From positions 62,001 to 126,000 of the forward strand of contig NZ_JBHYRS010000004.1 of the NCBI RefSeq assembly GCF_047974105.1: DNA of 64,000 bases, written 5' to 3'. The notes under the pieces were generated by a model. It was not told the DNA's origin and searched no databases. It worked only from the letters and a program-made list of their open reading frames with translations. This document shows, piece by piece, positions 52,010 to 60,783 of the stretch. The stretch comes from Mitsuokella sp047974105. GTDB lineage: Bacteria > Bacillota > Negativicutes > Selenomonadales > Selenomonadaceae. Numbering within the stretch: position 1 is the first letter of the stretch; each line of letters starts with the position of its first letter. The position numbers and the translations under genes are program-made.

Positions 52010-52690
52010 TCAGTCTTCCAGAAGCGGCTGCACCGCCGCGTAAACATCCTTGTGGATGGCCTCGATGCTGCGTGGCTCATCGCCTTCGCTGCAGGGCACG
52101 CGCGTCCAGCCGTATTTTTTTGTCAAATCTTCATAAGCAGCGTGGCAGCGGTGCAGATAGTCGGTATCGCGTTCATGAATGTCTTTTTTTACCGCTGTCT
52201 CTGCCGCTCTTGCCGCAATCAGCTTATCCGCGACCTCAGGCTTCATATCGAGGAAGATGACCTTATCGGGTACGGGCAGCCCGAGCTTTTGGAACTCAAA
52301 ATCCCAGAGCCAATCGAGAAACGTCTCACGTTCTCTTTTATCCGTCAGCTTGACGGCCTGATGCACCATATTCGAAGTCGTATAGCGGTCCGCTAGGATA
52401 ATATCACCGGCTTCATAGTATTTTTTCCATTTCATGCGATAAGAAGCGTAGCGGTCGACGGCAAAAAACGTCGAAGCTGCATAGGCGTTGACGTCCTCGG
52501 CATGGCCGCCAAAATCGCCGCGCAGGTACATGCGCACGAGCATCGAGGAATCCGCCTGATAATCGGGGAATTCCACGCGGTGCACGCGGCAGCCGTCACG
52601 CAAAAGATGCTCGTAAAGGGCTTTGGTCTGCGTGGCCTTGCCCGAACCATCGCCAGCCTCGATGATGATGAGTTTTCCTTTTTTTGTCAT
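52010..52690 (-). CDS. tmk: Thymidylate kinase
   Basis: It phosphorylates dTMP to dTDP. The 226-residue protein has a P-loop IIIEAGDGSGKATQTKAL (Ala where Thr or Ser is more common after the Lys), the DRYTTSNMVHQ substrate segment and FLDMKPEVADKL. The ATG at 52690 follows GGAGG at about ten bases. A longer open frame to 52927 lies over the decarboxylase gene and lacks kinase features, so I discard it. It lies 19 bp after the Orn/Lys/Arg decarboxylase, the same neighbour order as in many Firmicutes. Confidence 0.93.
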   Translation of the reverse strand: MTKKGKLIIIEAGDGSGKATQTKALYEHLLRDGCRVHRVEFPDYQADSSMLVRMYLRGDFGGHAEDVNAYAASTFFAVDRYASYRMKWKKYYEAGDIILADRYTTSNMVHQAVKLTDKRERETFLDWLWDFEFQKLGLPVPDKVIFLDMKPEVADKLIAARAAETAVKKDIHERDTDYLHRCHAAYEDLTKKYGWTRVPCSEGDEPRSIEAIHKDVYAAVQPLLED

Positions 52691-52709
52691 ACTAGCATAT
52701 CCTCCGCTT

Positions 52710-54188
52710 TCACTTTTGGCAGACCACCTGCAGCTGCCGCAAAGAGGCATCGCGCGGGCCGACGACCTTGAGGCCGAGCTCCTGCATGGACTTGATATAA
52801 TGGAGACTTTCGCGCATGATGATATCACCGGGCGCAAGAATCGGGATGCCCGGCGGATAGAACATGAGCTGCTCCGCGGCAATGCGTCCTTCCGCCTGCC
52901 AAAAATCCACATCTTCCTTGTCGGCAAAAAACGCTTCCCGCGGCGTCATGCCCTGCGGCGGCACGGCCGGCAGCTGTTCTAGTGCCTGCTCTGCCTGCTT
53001 CAAGACGAGGCGGCAATGCTCTTTAGAGAGTTTCCGCAGGGCCTGCAGCAAATAATCCGTCTGCTCTTCCGTATCGGCATACGAAATGATGAAGAGCAGA
53101 TTGCGTGCATCGGAGAGCTCACACTGGATTTTATACGCATGGCGCAAAATGGCCTCGGCTTCTACACCCGTAAGGCCAATCCCCGTGACCTGCACCGTGA
53201 CTTTCGTCGTATCGAGCCCTGACGCGCCGTCATAAACCGTATATTTTGGTCCAAACGACCAGAGGCCGTCGATTTCGTTGATGTCATGGCGAAGTTTCGC
53301 TGCGAGTCGTACTGCTCTTGCCACAGTCTCCGTGCCGTTTTCCGCCATCTGCAGCCGCGCGATGTCGATGGAAGCCAAAAGGAGCTGATTCGGGCTCGTC
53401 GACTGCAGGAGGCTCGCGGCCTCGCGCACGCGCTCGAGACTGATGCGTCCCTCACGCACGAGCAGCATCGATGCCTGCGTCATGGCACCGAGGATTTTAT
53501 GCGTGCTCTGCGCCGCCATATCCGCACCGCAGTCGAGAGCCTGCAGCGGCAGTTCCTCGGAAAAACGCAGATGCGGGCCATGGGCCTCATCGACGAGCAG
53601 CAGCATACCGTGAGCATGAACGAAATCCGCAATTGCGCGCAGGTCAAAGGTCACGCCGTAATACGTCGGATAGACCACGGCCAGTGCCTTTGCCTCAGGA
53701 TGCTCTAAAACAGCCCTTTTTACCGTTTCGAGTGTCAGGCCCATGGCGATGCCGAGCTTTTCATCGATTTCCGGCTGCAGGAACACGGGCTTTGCCCCTG
53801 CAAGGATTATGCCGCCAATCATCGAGCGATGGGCATTGCGCGGCATGAGAACGGTATCGCCCGGCCGCAGAGCACCCAAAAGCATCGTATGGATGGCCCC
53901 CGTCGTGCCGTTGATCATGAAAAAGGCAGCGTCGGCGCCATAGAGCGCCGCGGCCAATTTCTGTGCTTCTTTGATGCACATCGTCGGCTCATGCAGGTCA
54001 TCGAGTTCTTCCATCAGCGAAACTTCTTCGCGCAGCCCCTCCGCTGTCACTAAATCCCGCAGCAGCGGATGTGCTCCAAGCCCCTGTTTATGCCCCGGCG
54101 TATGAAAGGCCATGGCACCATCCGCTGCATAAGCCTTCATGGCTTCCGCAATCGGTGCCCTCAAGTTCTTCGGCCTCTTTTTTTCCAC
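52710..54188 (-). CDS. Orn/Lys/Arg decarboxylase (PLP, short form)
   Basis: This 492-residue enzyme removes CO2 from a basic amino acid, giving a polyamine or its precursor. The PLP lysine is K231 in QSTHKILGAMTQ, and D200-E-A-H203 supplies the cofactor aspartate and histidine. AFHTPGHKQG near residue 27 and NGTTGAIHTMLLG near 93 are also typical. It lacks the N-terminal wing domain of the large enterobacterial enzymes and resembles the Bacillus YaaO/SpeA type. The frame starts at a GTG (54188); a nearby ATG is out of frame. A DnaA-box cluster lies just upstream. Arginine or lysine specificity cannot be decided. Confidence 0.88.
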   Translation of the reverse strand: MEKKRPKNLRAPIAEAMKAYAADGAMAFHTPGHKQGLGAHPLLRDLVTAEGLREEVSLMEELDDLHEPTMCIKEAQKLAAALYGADAAFFMINGTTGAIHTMLLGALRPGDTVLMPRNAHRSMIGGIILAGAKPVFLQPEIDEKLGIAMGLTLETVKRAVLEHPEAKALAVVYPTYYGVTFDLRAIADFVHAHGMLLLVDEAHGPHLRFSEELPLQALDCGADMAAQSTHKILGAMTQASMLLVREGRISLERVREAASLLQSTSPNQLLLASIDIARLQMAENGTETVARAVRLAAKLRHDINEIDGLWSFGPKYTVYDGASGLDTTKVTVQVTGIGLTGVEAEAILRHAYKIQCELSDARNLLFIISYADTEEQTDYLLQALRKLSKEHCRLVLKQAEQALEQLPAVPPQGMTPREAFFADKEDVDFWQAEGRIAAEQLMFYPPGIPILAPGDIIMRESLHYIKSMQELGLKVVGPRDASLRQLQVVCQK

Positions 54189-54220
54189 GTTCCCATCTTT
54201 CCTTTCTGCTTTCTCCGCAG

Positions 54221-54304
54221 TTTTTCACAGGTTATCCACTGTTCCTGTTGAAAATGTGCATAAAAATGTGGATAACTTCGCTGAAAAACGTCAAGTTATC
54301 CACA
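54221..54304. promoter_or_regulatory. Cluster of five DnaA-box-like 9-mers
   Basis: Matches to TTWTNCACA: TTTTTCACA (54221-54229, plus), TTATCCACT (54232-54240, plus, one mismatch), TTATGCACA (54255-54263, minus), TTATCCACA (54267-54275, minus) and TTATCCACA (54296-54304, plus). The last two form a perfect inverted repeat with arms at 54267-54278 and 54293-54304. It may titrate or regulate DnaA, or control the adjacent decarboxylase gene. Confidence 0.6.
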
Positions 54305-54316
54305 TACTGCATCGTA

Positions 54317-54502
54317 TCATTTTTGCTGGCGGCGTACAAAGAAAATGCCCAAAAGCAGTACTGCGCAGCCCACGACGATGGCAATATCATGCTTCGTGAA
54401 CAGCGTATCCGTGCCGCCCTGCTCTACTTTTACACAGATGGCAATGCCTACGAGCACGGCCACGAGGAGTTTCGAGAACTTTGACAAAAGCTGCTTGTTC
54501 AT
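54317..54502 (-). CDS. Small membrane protein of unknown function
   Basis: This 61-residue protein has two hydrophobic stretches (about 10-27 and 39-56), the second followed by FVRRQQK, so it is probably a small inner-membrane hairpin protein. I do not recognise a family. The start overlaps the stop of the upstream YgbA-like gene in an ATGA arrangement, which supports it being a real, coupled gene. The DnaA-box cluster begins 13 bp downstream of its stop. Confidence 0.55.
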   Translation of the reverse strand: MNKQLLSKFSKLLVAVLVGIAICVKVEQGGTDTLFTKHDIAIVVGCAVLLLGIFFVRRQQK

Positions 54503-54954
54503 TTCTTGCCCTTGCGCTCCTTCGCACGCTCTTTTGCAGCCTTCTCCTTGGCCTTGACTTTATCGTCAAGTTTCTTCTGCTGCTGATATTTCGCATAATC
54601 GACGCCCATGCTCGCGAGTTTGTGCTTGACGCTCATCATCGGATGGCGCAGGAACATGCGCTTGCCCGTCGAATTCATGATTTTGAGGAATTCCTGCGTC
54701 TGTCTGGGGCCAAAGCACGGACGCTCACAGCGGTCGCAGATTGGCTTCGTGATGCCATACGGGCAGCGGTCAATCTTGGTCATGACCGTAGCTAAAAGAG
54801 CCGTGCACTTCGGGCAGAGTTTGCCGTCAGACGTGCCGTGATGGCTGTTGCAGTACATGCCAAATGTCTTGCGGATATTCGCTTTTTCCTTCGGAATATT
54901 ATTTTTGATCTCTACCGGTTTCTTTTTCGGCAGGAAACGCGAGAAAATGCTCAT
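54499..54954 (-). CDS. Nitrous-oxide-stimulated promoter (YgbA-like) family protein
   Basis: This 151-residue protein matches, from memory, the YgbA-type family linked to nitrosative stress in enterobacteria. Conserved features are KTFGMYCNSHHGTSDGKLCP, DRCPYGITKPICDRCERPC and MFLRHPMMSVKHKLASM. The cysteines at about 33, 45, 48, 67, 75, 78 and 82 could bind a metal or Fe-S cluster. The C-terminus is a lysine-rich charged tail. The ATG at 54954 follows AAGGGTG; a GTG three codons earlier overlaps it. It overlaps a small membrane protein gene by four bases. Its molecular function is not established. Confidence 0.72.
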   Translation of the reverse strand: MSIFSRFLPKKKPVEIKNNIPKEKANIRKTFGMYCNSHHGTSDGKLCPKCTALLATVMTKIDRCPYGITKPICDRCERPCFGPRQTQEFLKIMNSTGKRMFLRHPMMSVKHKLASMGVDYAKYQQQKKLDDKVKAKEKAAKERAKERKGKK

Positions 54955-55064
54955 GTCAATCACCCTTCATTGTGGTTTAGTGGTTTATAAGATAAATACT
55001 ATTCTATTTTAAAGTCAATGGCCAAGAAAAGCAAGCCGACTTTCTTTTCTCGCTCATTTCCTTC

Positions 55065-55829
55065 TTATTTAAAGAGCTCGAAAAGCTGTTTGCCGATGAG
55101 TACGGTCGTCATGACGATGAAAAGAGGCCTTACATAGCCTGCTCCCTTCGAAAGTGCCACGCGCGCACCGCACCAGGCACCGACAATCATCGAAAGGCCC
55201 ATGGGAATGGCGTGGGCAAAATCGACAATGCCAAAATAACTGAACAAAATGGCCGCGGCGATGTTGCTCGCAAAATTCAGGGCGCGTGCATTGGCCGCAG
55301 CACCGAGGAAGTCAAAACCGACCATCAGAAACGCGAACAGCAGGAAAGAGCCCGTTCCTGGTCCAAAAAAGCCGTCGTAAAAGCCAAAGGTAAAGGCCAC
55401 GAGACCCGAGAGCAGCAGGAGCCTCGTGCTCATGCCCTGATACGTCGACTCTTTGCCCCAGTTTTTCCTGCAGATGCTGTAAATGAGCACGAGAATCAGC
55501 ATGACGACGACGAGCGGCCGCAAAAATTCCGAAGGAATCTGACGCACCGTCACGACACCGACAGCCGAACCGATGAGCGAAATGGGGAAAAGACGGCGAA
55601 TCAGCCAGCCGTCCACCTTGCCCGAACGCACAAACGTCACAAAACTCGTAAAGGCACCCATGACGGCGGCCACCTTATTCGTGCCGAGCACCGTAAGCGG
55701 CGGCAGCCCCGTCCACATCAGCGCTGGAATCGAAATGAGTCCGCCGCCGCCAACAACCGAATCGATGAACGATGCCATGAAGCCAAAAAATACGAGAAAG
55801 CCCAGTGTGTTGATATCCAATAATTCCAT
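55065..55829 (-). CDS. TauE/SafE-family permease
   Basis: This 254-residue inner-membrane protein belongs to the TauE/SafE (sulfite exporter or anion permease) family. About eight membrane segments are visible. FMASFIDSVVGGGGLISIPAL near the N-terminus and FYDGFFGPGTGSF in the second repeat are the paired family signatures. The ATG at 55829 follows AAAGGACG; the open frame extends far upstream across atpC, but that part looks non-coding. It lies just downstream of atpC beyond a terminator, so it is probably transcribed alone. The transported anion is unknown. Confidence 0.85.
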   Translation of the reverse strand: MELLDINTLGFLVFFGFMASFIDSVVGGGGLISIPALMWTGLPPLTVLGTNKVAAVMGAFTSFVTFVRSGKVDGWLIRRLFPISLIGSAVGVVTVRQIPSEFLRPLVVVMLILVLIYSICRKNWGKESTYQGMSTRLLLLSGLVAFTFGFYDGFFGPGTGSFLLFAFLMVGFDFLGAAANARALNFASNIAAAILFSYFGIVDFAHAIPMGLSMIVGAWCGARVALSKGAGYVRPLFIVMTTVLIGKQLFELFK

Positions 55830-55906
55830 CGAAAACGTCCTTTCGTGAGTCAGATATTTTTTATTATACCATAAATACAACCCTTTCCCGCACGTCTGCA
55901 CAAAAG

Positions 55907-55940
55907 AAAAAGCCCTGCAATAAAATTGCAGGACTTTTTT
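55907..55940. terminator. Terminator of the ATP synthase operon
   Basis: CCTGCAA at 55914-55920 pairs with TTGCAGG at 55926-55932, with A- and T-runs on both sides. It lies just beyond the atpC stop at 55951. Confidence 0.75.
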
Positions 55941-55950
55941 ACGCGATATA

Positions 55951-56385
55951 TTACTCGTCGAATTCTGCACCAATTGCACGCAGGCGGGCAATCGAACGGC
56001 GCAAAGCAAATTCGGCACGGTCAATATCAATATCCTTGCTTTCAGGAGTTCCCTGATGGAAAGCGGCGATACGTGCTTTTGCACGGGCCATGGCTTCCTT
56101 CGCACGGTTGATATCAATATCAATTGGCTGCTCTGCAGCCGTAGCGAGTACCGTAATCTTTTCCGGCGTGACTTCCATGAAGCCGCCAGCGACTGCGATG
56201 AGCTGTTCATCGCGGTCAGCGCCGATACGGATGCGCATCGCATGCGGAACAAGGCCGGTTACGAGGGGTGCGTGATGCGGCAGAATGCCGAGTTCACCGC
56301 CCGTTGAACGGACAATCAGCATGCTGATGTCATTCGTGTAGACCATTTTATCTGGAGAGACAATCTCTAGCTTGATAGTCGCCAT
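55951..56385 (-). CDS. atpC: ATP synthase F1 epsilon subunit
   Basis: It is part of the rotating central stalk and inhibits ATP hydrolysis. The 144-residue protein has an N-terminal beta-sandwich (MATIKLEIVSPDKMVYTNDI, GELGILPHHAPLVTGL) and a C-terminal helical hairpin (about 92-144). It lies three bases after atpD, as usual, and is the last gene of the operon. Confidence 0.94.
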   Translation of the reverse strand: MATIKLEIVSPDKMVYTNDISMLIVRSTGGELGILPHHAPLVTGLVPHAMRIRIGADRDEQLIAVAGGFMEVTPEKITVLATAAEQPIDIDINRAKEAMARAKARIAAFHQGTPESKDIDIDRAEFALRRSIARLRAIGAEFDE

Positions 56386-56388
56386 CGA

Positions 56389-57801
56389 TTATCCCTCCTC
56401 TTCTTTAATCTTCTTCGCTTTCTCGATAGCCTCATCAATCGTGCCGACCATGTAGAATGCATTCTCCGGCAGGTCATCATACTTGCCTTCGAGGATGCCC
56501 TTGAAGCCGCGAATCGTCTCCTTGAGCGGAACATACTTACCCGGTGAACCCGTAAATACCTCAGCAACAAAGAACGGCTGCGAGAGGAAACGCTGGATCT
56601 TGCGGGCACGCGATACCGTGAGCTTATCCTCATCGGAAAGTTCTTCCATACCGAGGATGGCGATGATATCCTGCAGCTCTTTGTACTTCTGCAGTACAGC
56701 CTGTACACCGCGGGCAACCTGATAATGCTCTTCGCCAAGGACATCCGGGCTCAGGATACGGCTCGTAGAATCGAGCGGGTCAACGGCCGGATAAATACCG
56801 AGCTCAGCGATCTGACGCGAAAGAACCGTCGTGGCATCGAGGTGGGTGAACGTACCAGCCGGAGCCGGGTCTGTAAGGTCATCGGCCGGGACATAGACAG
56901 CCTGAACCGACGTGATGGAACCATTCTTTGTCGACGTGATGCGCTCCTGCAGGGCACCGATATCCGTGGACAGTGTCGGCTGATAACCAACGGCCGACGG
57001 CATACGGCCTAAGAGTGCCGAAACCTCGGAACCTGCCTGAATGAAACGGAAAATGTTATCGATGAAGAGCAGCACATCCTGATGCTGAACATCACGGAAG
57101 TACTCAGCCATCGTCAGGCCCGTCAGGGCAACGCGCATACGTGCTCCTGGCGGCTCGTTCATCTGGCCGTAAACGAGAGCCGTCTTGTCGATGACGCCCG
57201 ACTCGGTCATTTCACCCCAAAGGTCGTTGCCTTCACGGGTACGCTCACCGACACCGGCGAATACGGAATAACCGCCGTGCTCTGTAGCGATATTATGGAT
57301 GAGCTCCATGATGAGGACCGTTTTGCCGACGCCGGCGCCGCCGAACAGACCAGTCTTACCGCCCTTAGAATACGGAGCGATGAGGTCGACGACCTTGATG
57401 CCCGTCTCGAGAATCTGGGCGCTCGTCTCCTGCTCATCGAATTTCGGAGCCGGACGGTGAATCGGCCAGAATTCCTTGTTGCCCACAGGAGCCGGATTGT
57501 GGTCAACCGTCTGACCGAGGACGTTAAATACGCGGCCGAGACATTCCGTGCCGACTGGAACCATGATTGGATGGCCCGTATCAACAGCTTCCATGCCACG
57601 CATGAGACCGTCTGTCGAGCTCATAGCAATGCAGCGCGTAACGTTGTCGCCGAGGTGCTGCATGACCTCGACCACGATATCAATCTTTACGCTCGTCTCA
57701 CCCTTGATGGTGACGGCGTTGAGAATTGCCGGCAGTTCACCCGCCGGGAATTCAATATCTACGACAGGTCCGACGACCTGTACGACTTTACCTTTTGCCA
57801 A
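56389..57801 (-). CDS. atpD: ATP synthase F1 beta subunit
   Basis: It is the catalytic subunit. The 470-residue protein contains the Walker A loop GGAGVGKTVLIMELI, the GERTREGND segment with the catalytic Glu, the Walker B segment VLLFIDNIFRF, and the later conserved YVPADDLTDPAPA and DSTSRILSP. It lies between atpG and atpC with short gaps and is the clearest phylogenetic marker in the window. Confidence 0.98.
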   Translation of the reverse strand: MAKGKVVQVVGPVVDIEFPAGELPAILNAVTIKGETSVKIDIVVEVMQHLGDNVTRCIAMSSTDGLMRGMEAVDTGHPIMVPVGTECLGRVFNVLGQTVDHNPAPVGNKEFWPIHRPAPKFDEQETSAQILETGIKVVDLIAPYSKGGKTGLFGGAGVGKTVLIMELIHNIATEHGGYSVFAGVGERTREGNDLWGEMTESGVIDKTALVYGQMNEPPGARMRVALTGLTMAEYFRDVQHQDVLLFIDNIFRFIQAGSEVSALLGRMPSAVGYQPTLSTDIGALQERITSTKNGSITSVQAVYVPADDLTDPAPAGTFTHLDATTVLSRQIAELGIYPAVDPLDSTSRILSPDVLGEEHYQVARGVQAVLQKYKELQDIIAILGMEELSDEDKLTVSRARKIQRFLSQPFFVAEVFTGSPGKYVPLKETIRGFKGILEGKYDDLPENAFYMVGTIDEAIEKAKKIKEEEG

Positions 57802-57824
57802 TGGGAAACCTCCTTACGATGCCT

Positions 57825-58679
57825 TTACTTGAGCGCTTCGGCACCGCCCACGATCTCAGTGATCTCGCGGGTAATACCTGCCTGACGTACCTTATTGTAA
57901 TGGATATCGAGCTTGTTGATGAGGTCCTCTGCGTTGTCCGTAGCATTGCTCATCGCATTCATGCGGGAACTCAGCTCGCTGGCAGCCGACTGCAACAAGG
58001 CTGCATAGATTGTCGTGAAGATGAACTGCGGGAGCAGAAAGCCAAGGACAGTTGCTGCATCCGGTTCATAGATGTACTCGGCATGCGGTTTATGATCCTG
58101 TTCCTCTGGTGCCTTGAATGGCAGCAGCTTCCCTGCCCGGGGTTCACAGCTGATTGCCGAAATGAATTTCGTATAGACCATCTGCACTTCGGAAATCTCG
58201 CCTGTCTTAAAACGTTCGATGATATCCAGTGCAATACTGCGGGCTTTCTCGACACTTGGACGCTCGCTGACGCCAACATAGCTCTTCACTACATCATAGC
58301 CACGATTTTTCAAATGACCAGCACCCTTGCGGCCGACAACTACAAACTGCGTATTGGCTTTATCCTCTGCAAGGCTCTCTGCCAATTTGCAGGCATTGCT
58401 CGTATAGGCACCAGCCAGCCCCTTATCTGCTGTCATCAGCAGGACAAGACGTTTGCCCTCAGGATGCGAATCGAGCAGCGGATGAGAAAATTCTCTGCCG
58501 GCATTGGCTGCGACCTGCGTTACGACTTCAGCAACCTTCTCTGCATAAGGCCGGTTTGCAATTGCAGCTTCTTTGGCATGACGCAGACGGCTCGTAGCGA
58601 CCATGTTCATGGCACTCGTAATCTGCTTGGTACTCTTTACGCTCTTGATGCGATGGCGAATATCCTGTAAACTAGCCAA
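57825..58679 (-). CDS. atpG: ATP synthase F1 gamma subunit
   Basis: It forms the central rotor shaft. The 284-residue protein shows SLQDIRHRIKSVKSTKQITSA-like helix at the N-terminus, MTADKGLAGAYTSN in the middle and a C-terminal helix with ASELSSRMNAMSNATDNAED that inserts in the alpha-beta ring. It follows atpA by 19 bp. Confidence 0.96.
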   Translation of the reverse strand: MASLQDIRHRIKSVKSTKQITSAMNMVATSRLRHAKEAAIANRPYAEKVAEVVTQVAANAGREFSHPLLDSHPEGKRLVLLMTADKGLAGAYTSNACKLAESLAEDKANTQFVVVGRKGAGHLKNRGYDVVKSYVGVSERPSVEKARSIALDIIERFKTGEISEVQMVYTKFISAISCEPRAGKLLPFKAPEEQDHKPHAEYIYEPDAATVLGFLLPQFIFTTIYAALLQSAASELSSRMNAMSNATDNAEDLINKLDIHYNKVRQAGITREITEIVGGAEALK

Positions 58680-58698
58680 AAAGAATCACCTCGCTGCC

Positions 58699-60216
58699 TT
58701 ATGCCATTTTATACGAAATCGTATCTCTGAACTCCTCAATCGCTTTCTTGAGCTCGGACTCCAGCGCATCATCGAACTTCTTCTGCTCAATAATCTTCTG
58801 GCCGACTTCCGGATGCGTCGTCTTCATGAATTTAATGAAGGAATCCTGGAACTCTACAACCTTCTCGACAGGGATATCCGCGAGATAACCATGAACAGCC
58901 GTGTAAAGGACCATGACCTGATCCTGTACAAGCATCGGGCTGTACTGCGGCTGTTTCAGTGTCTCTACAACGCGAACGCCGCGGTCGAGCTGTGCCTTCG
59001 TAGCTTTATCGAGGTCAGAAGCGAACTGCGAGAACGCTGCAAGTTCGCGGTACTGAGCAAGGTCAAGACGAAGGGTACCTGCAACCTGCTTCATAGCCTT
59101 GATCTGAGCCGAACCGCCGACACGCGATACGGACAGACCAACGTTGATTGCCGGACGGATACCAGAATAGAAGGAGTCCGTCTCGAGCATGATCTGACCA
59201 TCGGTGATGGAGATAACGTTCGTCGGGATATATGCCGAAAGGTCGCCGGCCTGCGTCTCGATGATTGGCAGAGCCGTGATGGAGCCGCCGCCAAGTTCAT
59301 CATTGAGTTTGGCTGCACGCTCGAGCAGACGGGAATGTAAGTAGAAGACATCGCCCGGATATGCTTCACGTCCTGGCGGTCTTCTGAGCAGCAGGGACAT
59401 AGCACGGTAAGCAGCTGCGTGTTTCGTGAGGTCATCGTAGACGCAGAGGCAGGCCTTGCCCTGATACATGAAATGCTCAGCCATAGCGCAGCCTGCATAC
59501 GGTGCAAGGTACTGCAGCGGCGAGCTGTCAGCAGCCGTAGCAGCAACAACAATCGTATACTTCATTGCGCCGCGTTCTTCGAGCGTCTTGACGACACGTG
59601 CAACCGTCGAAGCCTTCTGGCCGATAGCTACATAAACGCAGATACAATTCTGATCATGCTGATTGAGGATCGTATCAACGGCGATGGCCGTTTTACCGAT
59701 ACCACGGTCGCCGATGATGAGCTCACGCTGGCCGCGGCCGATTGGTACGAGGGCATCGATAGCCTTGATACCGGTCTGCAGCGGCTCTTTTACCGGCTTA
59801 CGGTCGGCAATGCCCGGTGCATGGAACTCAACAGGACGCGTCTCCGTCGTCTCAATCTTGCCCTTGCCATCGATAGGACGGCCCAGTGCATCGACAACGC
59901 GGCCAATCATGGCTTCACCGACTGGTACCTGCATAATGCGGCCCGTGCGTTTTACCTGCGAGCCCTCTTTGATTTTCGTCTCACCGCCTAAGATAACGGC
60001 ACCGACATTGTCCTGCTCAAGGTTCAGGACCAAACCATAAATATCATCGCCGAAATCGAGAAGCTCGCCAGCCATAGCCTTTTCGAGGCCATGGATATGA
60101 GCGATACCATCACCGATTTCGATAACGGAACCAACATCATCGACATTAAGATCGAGATCGTAATTCTTGATCTGGTCTTTAATGATGGCTGTTATTTCTT
60201 CCGGATTCATTTTCAT
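58699..60216 (-). CDS. atpA: ATP synthase F1 alpha subunit
   Basis: It is the regulatory nucleotide-binding subunit. The 505-residue protein has an N-terminal beta-barrel, the Walker A loop IGDRGIGKTAIAVDTILNQ, the CVYVAIGQK and YDDLTKHAAAYR segments, and the VGLSVSRVGGSAQIKAM motif. There are two close ATGs (60216 and 60210) and only a weak GGGGTGA ribosome site, so the exact start is open by two codons. Confidence 0.97.
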   Translation of the reverse strand: MKMNPEEITAIIKDQIKNYDLDLNVDDVGSVIEIGDGIAHIHGLEKAMAGELLDFGDDIYGLVLNLEQDNVGAVILGGETKIKEGSQVKRTGRIMQVPVGEAMIGRVVDALGRPIDGKGKIETTETRPVEFHAPGIADRKPVKEPLQTGIKAIDALVPIGRGQRELIIGDRGIGKTAIAVDTILNQHDQNCICVYVAIGQKASTVARVVKTLEERGAMKYTIVVAATAADSSPLQYLAPYAGCAMAEHFMYQGKACLCVYDDLTKHAAAYRAMSLLLRRPPGREAYPGDVFYLHSRLLERAAKLNDELGGGSITALPIIETQAGDLSAYIPTNVISITDGQIMLETDSFYSGIRPAINVGLSVSRVGGSAQIKAMKQVAGTLRLDLAQYRELAAFSQFASDLDKATKAQLDRGVRVVETLKQPQYSPMLVQDQVMVLYTAVHGYLADIPVEKVVEFQDSFIKFMKTTHPEVGQKIIEQKKFDDALESELKKAIEEFRDTISYKMA

Positions 60217-60240
60217 AACTTCGCTGTCACCCCAGTTTCA

Positions 60241-60783
60241 TCACTTGTTTGCCAGTAATTCATTCTTCAGCGTTTCGAGACGGCCAGCGACACTGCCATC
60301 AATGCGGCGGTCGCCAATCTTGACAACCACGCCGCCGATGAGGGCCTTATTTTCATGGAGACGAAGCTCCACTTTCTTACCCGTCACCTGCTCCAGCTTC
60401 TCGGCTATTGCCTTCTGCTGTTTCTTGCCTGCCGGAATGGCGGTCGTCACGTCTGCGATCAAGATGCCTCTGGCTTCGTTGGCATAAGCATGGTACTGGT
60501 CATCAATCGTTCCCAGCAGCATAAAGCGGCGCTTATCCACCAGCAGCATCAGGAAGTGATACATGTCCTTTGAGATTTTTCCCTCGAAAATCTTCTTGAG
60601 AAAACCCTTCTTCACCTTCTGGTCGACCTGCGGATTAGACAAGAATGCCATGGCCTGCGGCACAGACTCCAGTCCCTGCCGGACCTCAGAAAGTTCCTTG
60701 CCATACTCCACAAGCTTATCCTCTTCCTGCGCAATCTCGAAGATAGCGCGGGAATATTTCCGTGCAAGCTGTATGTTTAGCAT
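60241..60783 (-). CDS. atpH: ATP synthase F1 delta subunit
   Basis: It joins the peripheral stalk to F1. The 180-residue protein begins with the helical domain (LARKYSRAIFEIAQEEDKL, then FLSNPQVDQKVKKGFLKKIF) and ends with the typical IGGVVVKIGDRRIDGSVAGRL segment. It overlaps the end of atpF by seven bases. Confidence 0.93.
   Translation of the reverse strand: MLNIQLARKYSRAIFEIAQEEDKLVEYGKELSEVRQGLESVPQAMAFLSNPQVDQKVKKGFLKKIFEGKISKDMYHFLMLLVDKRRFMLLGTIDDQYHAYANEARGILIADVTTAIPAGKKQQKAIAEKLEQVTGKKVELRLHENKALIGGVVVKIGDRRIDGSVAGRLETLKNELLANK

Noticed and set aside
54221..54304. Replication origin (oriC)
   Set aside because: There is no dnaA or dnaN nearby, no clear AT-rich unwinding stretch, and transcription is the same on both sides rather than divergent.
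55830..56252. Upstream extension of the TauE/SafE reading frame
   Set aside because: It runs over atpC and its terminator; the ATG at 55829 has a good ribosome site and starts the first membrane segment.
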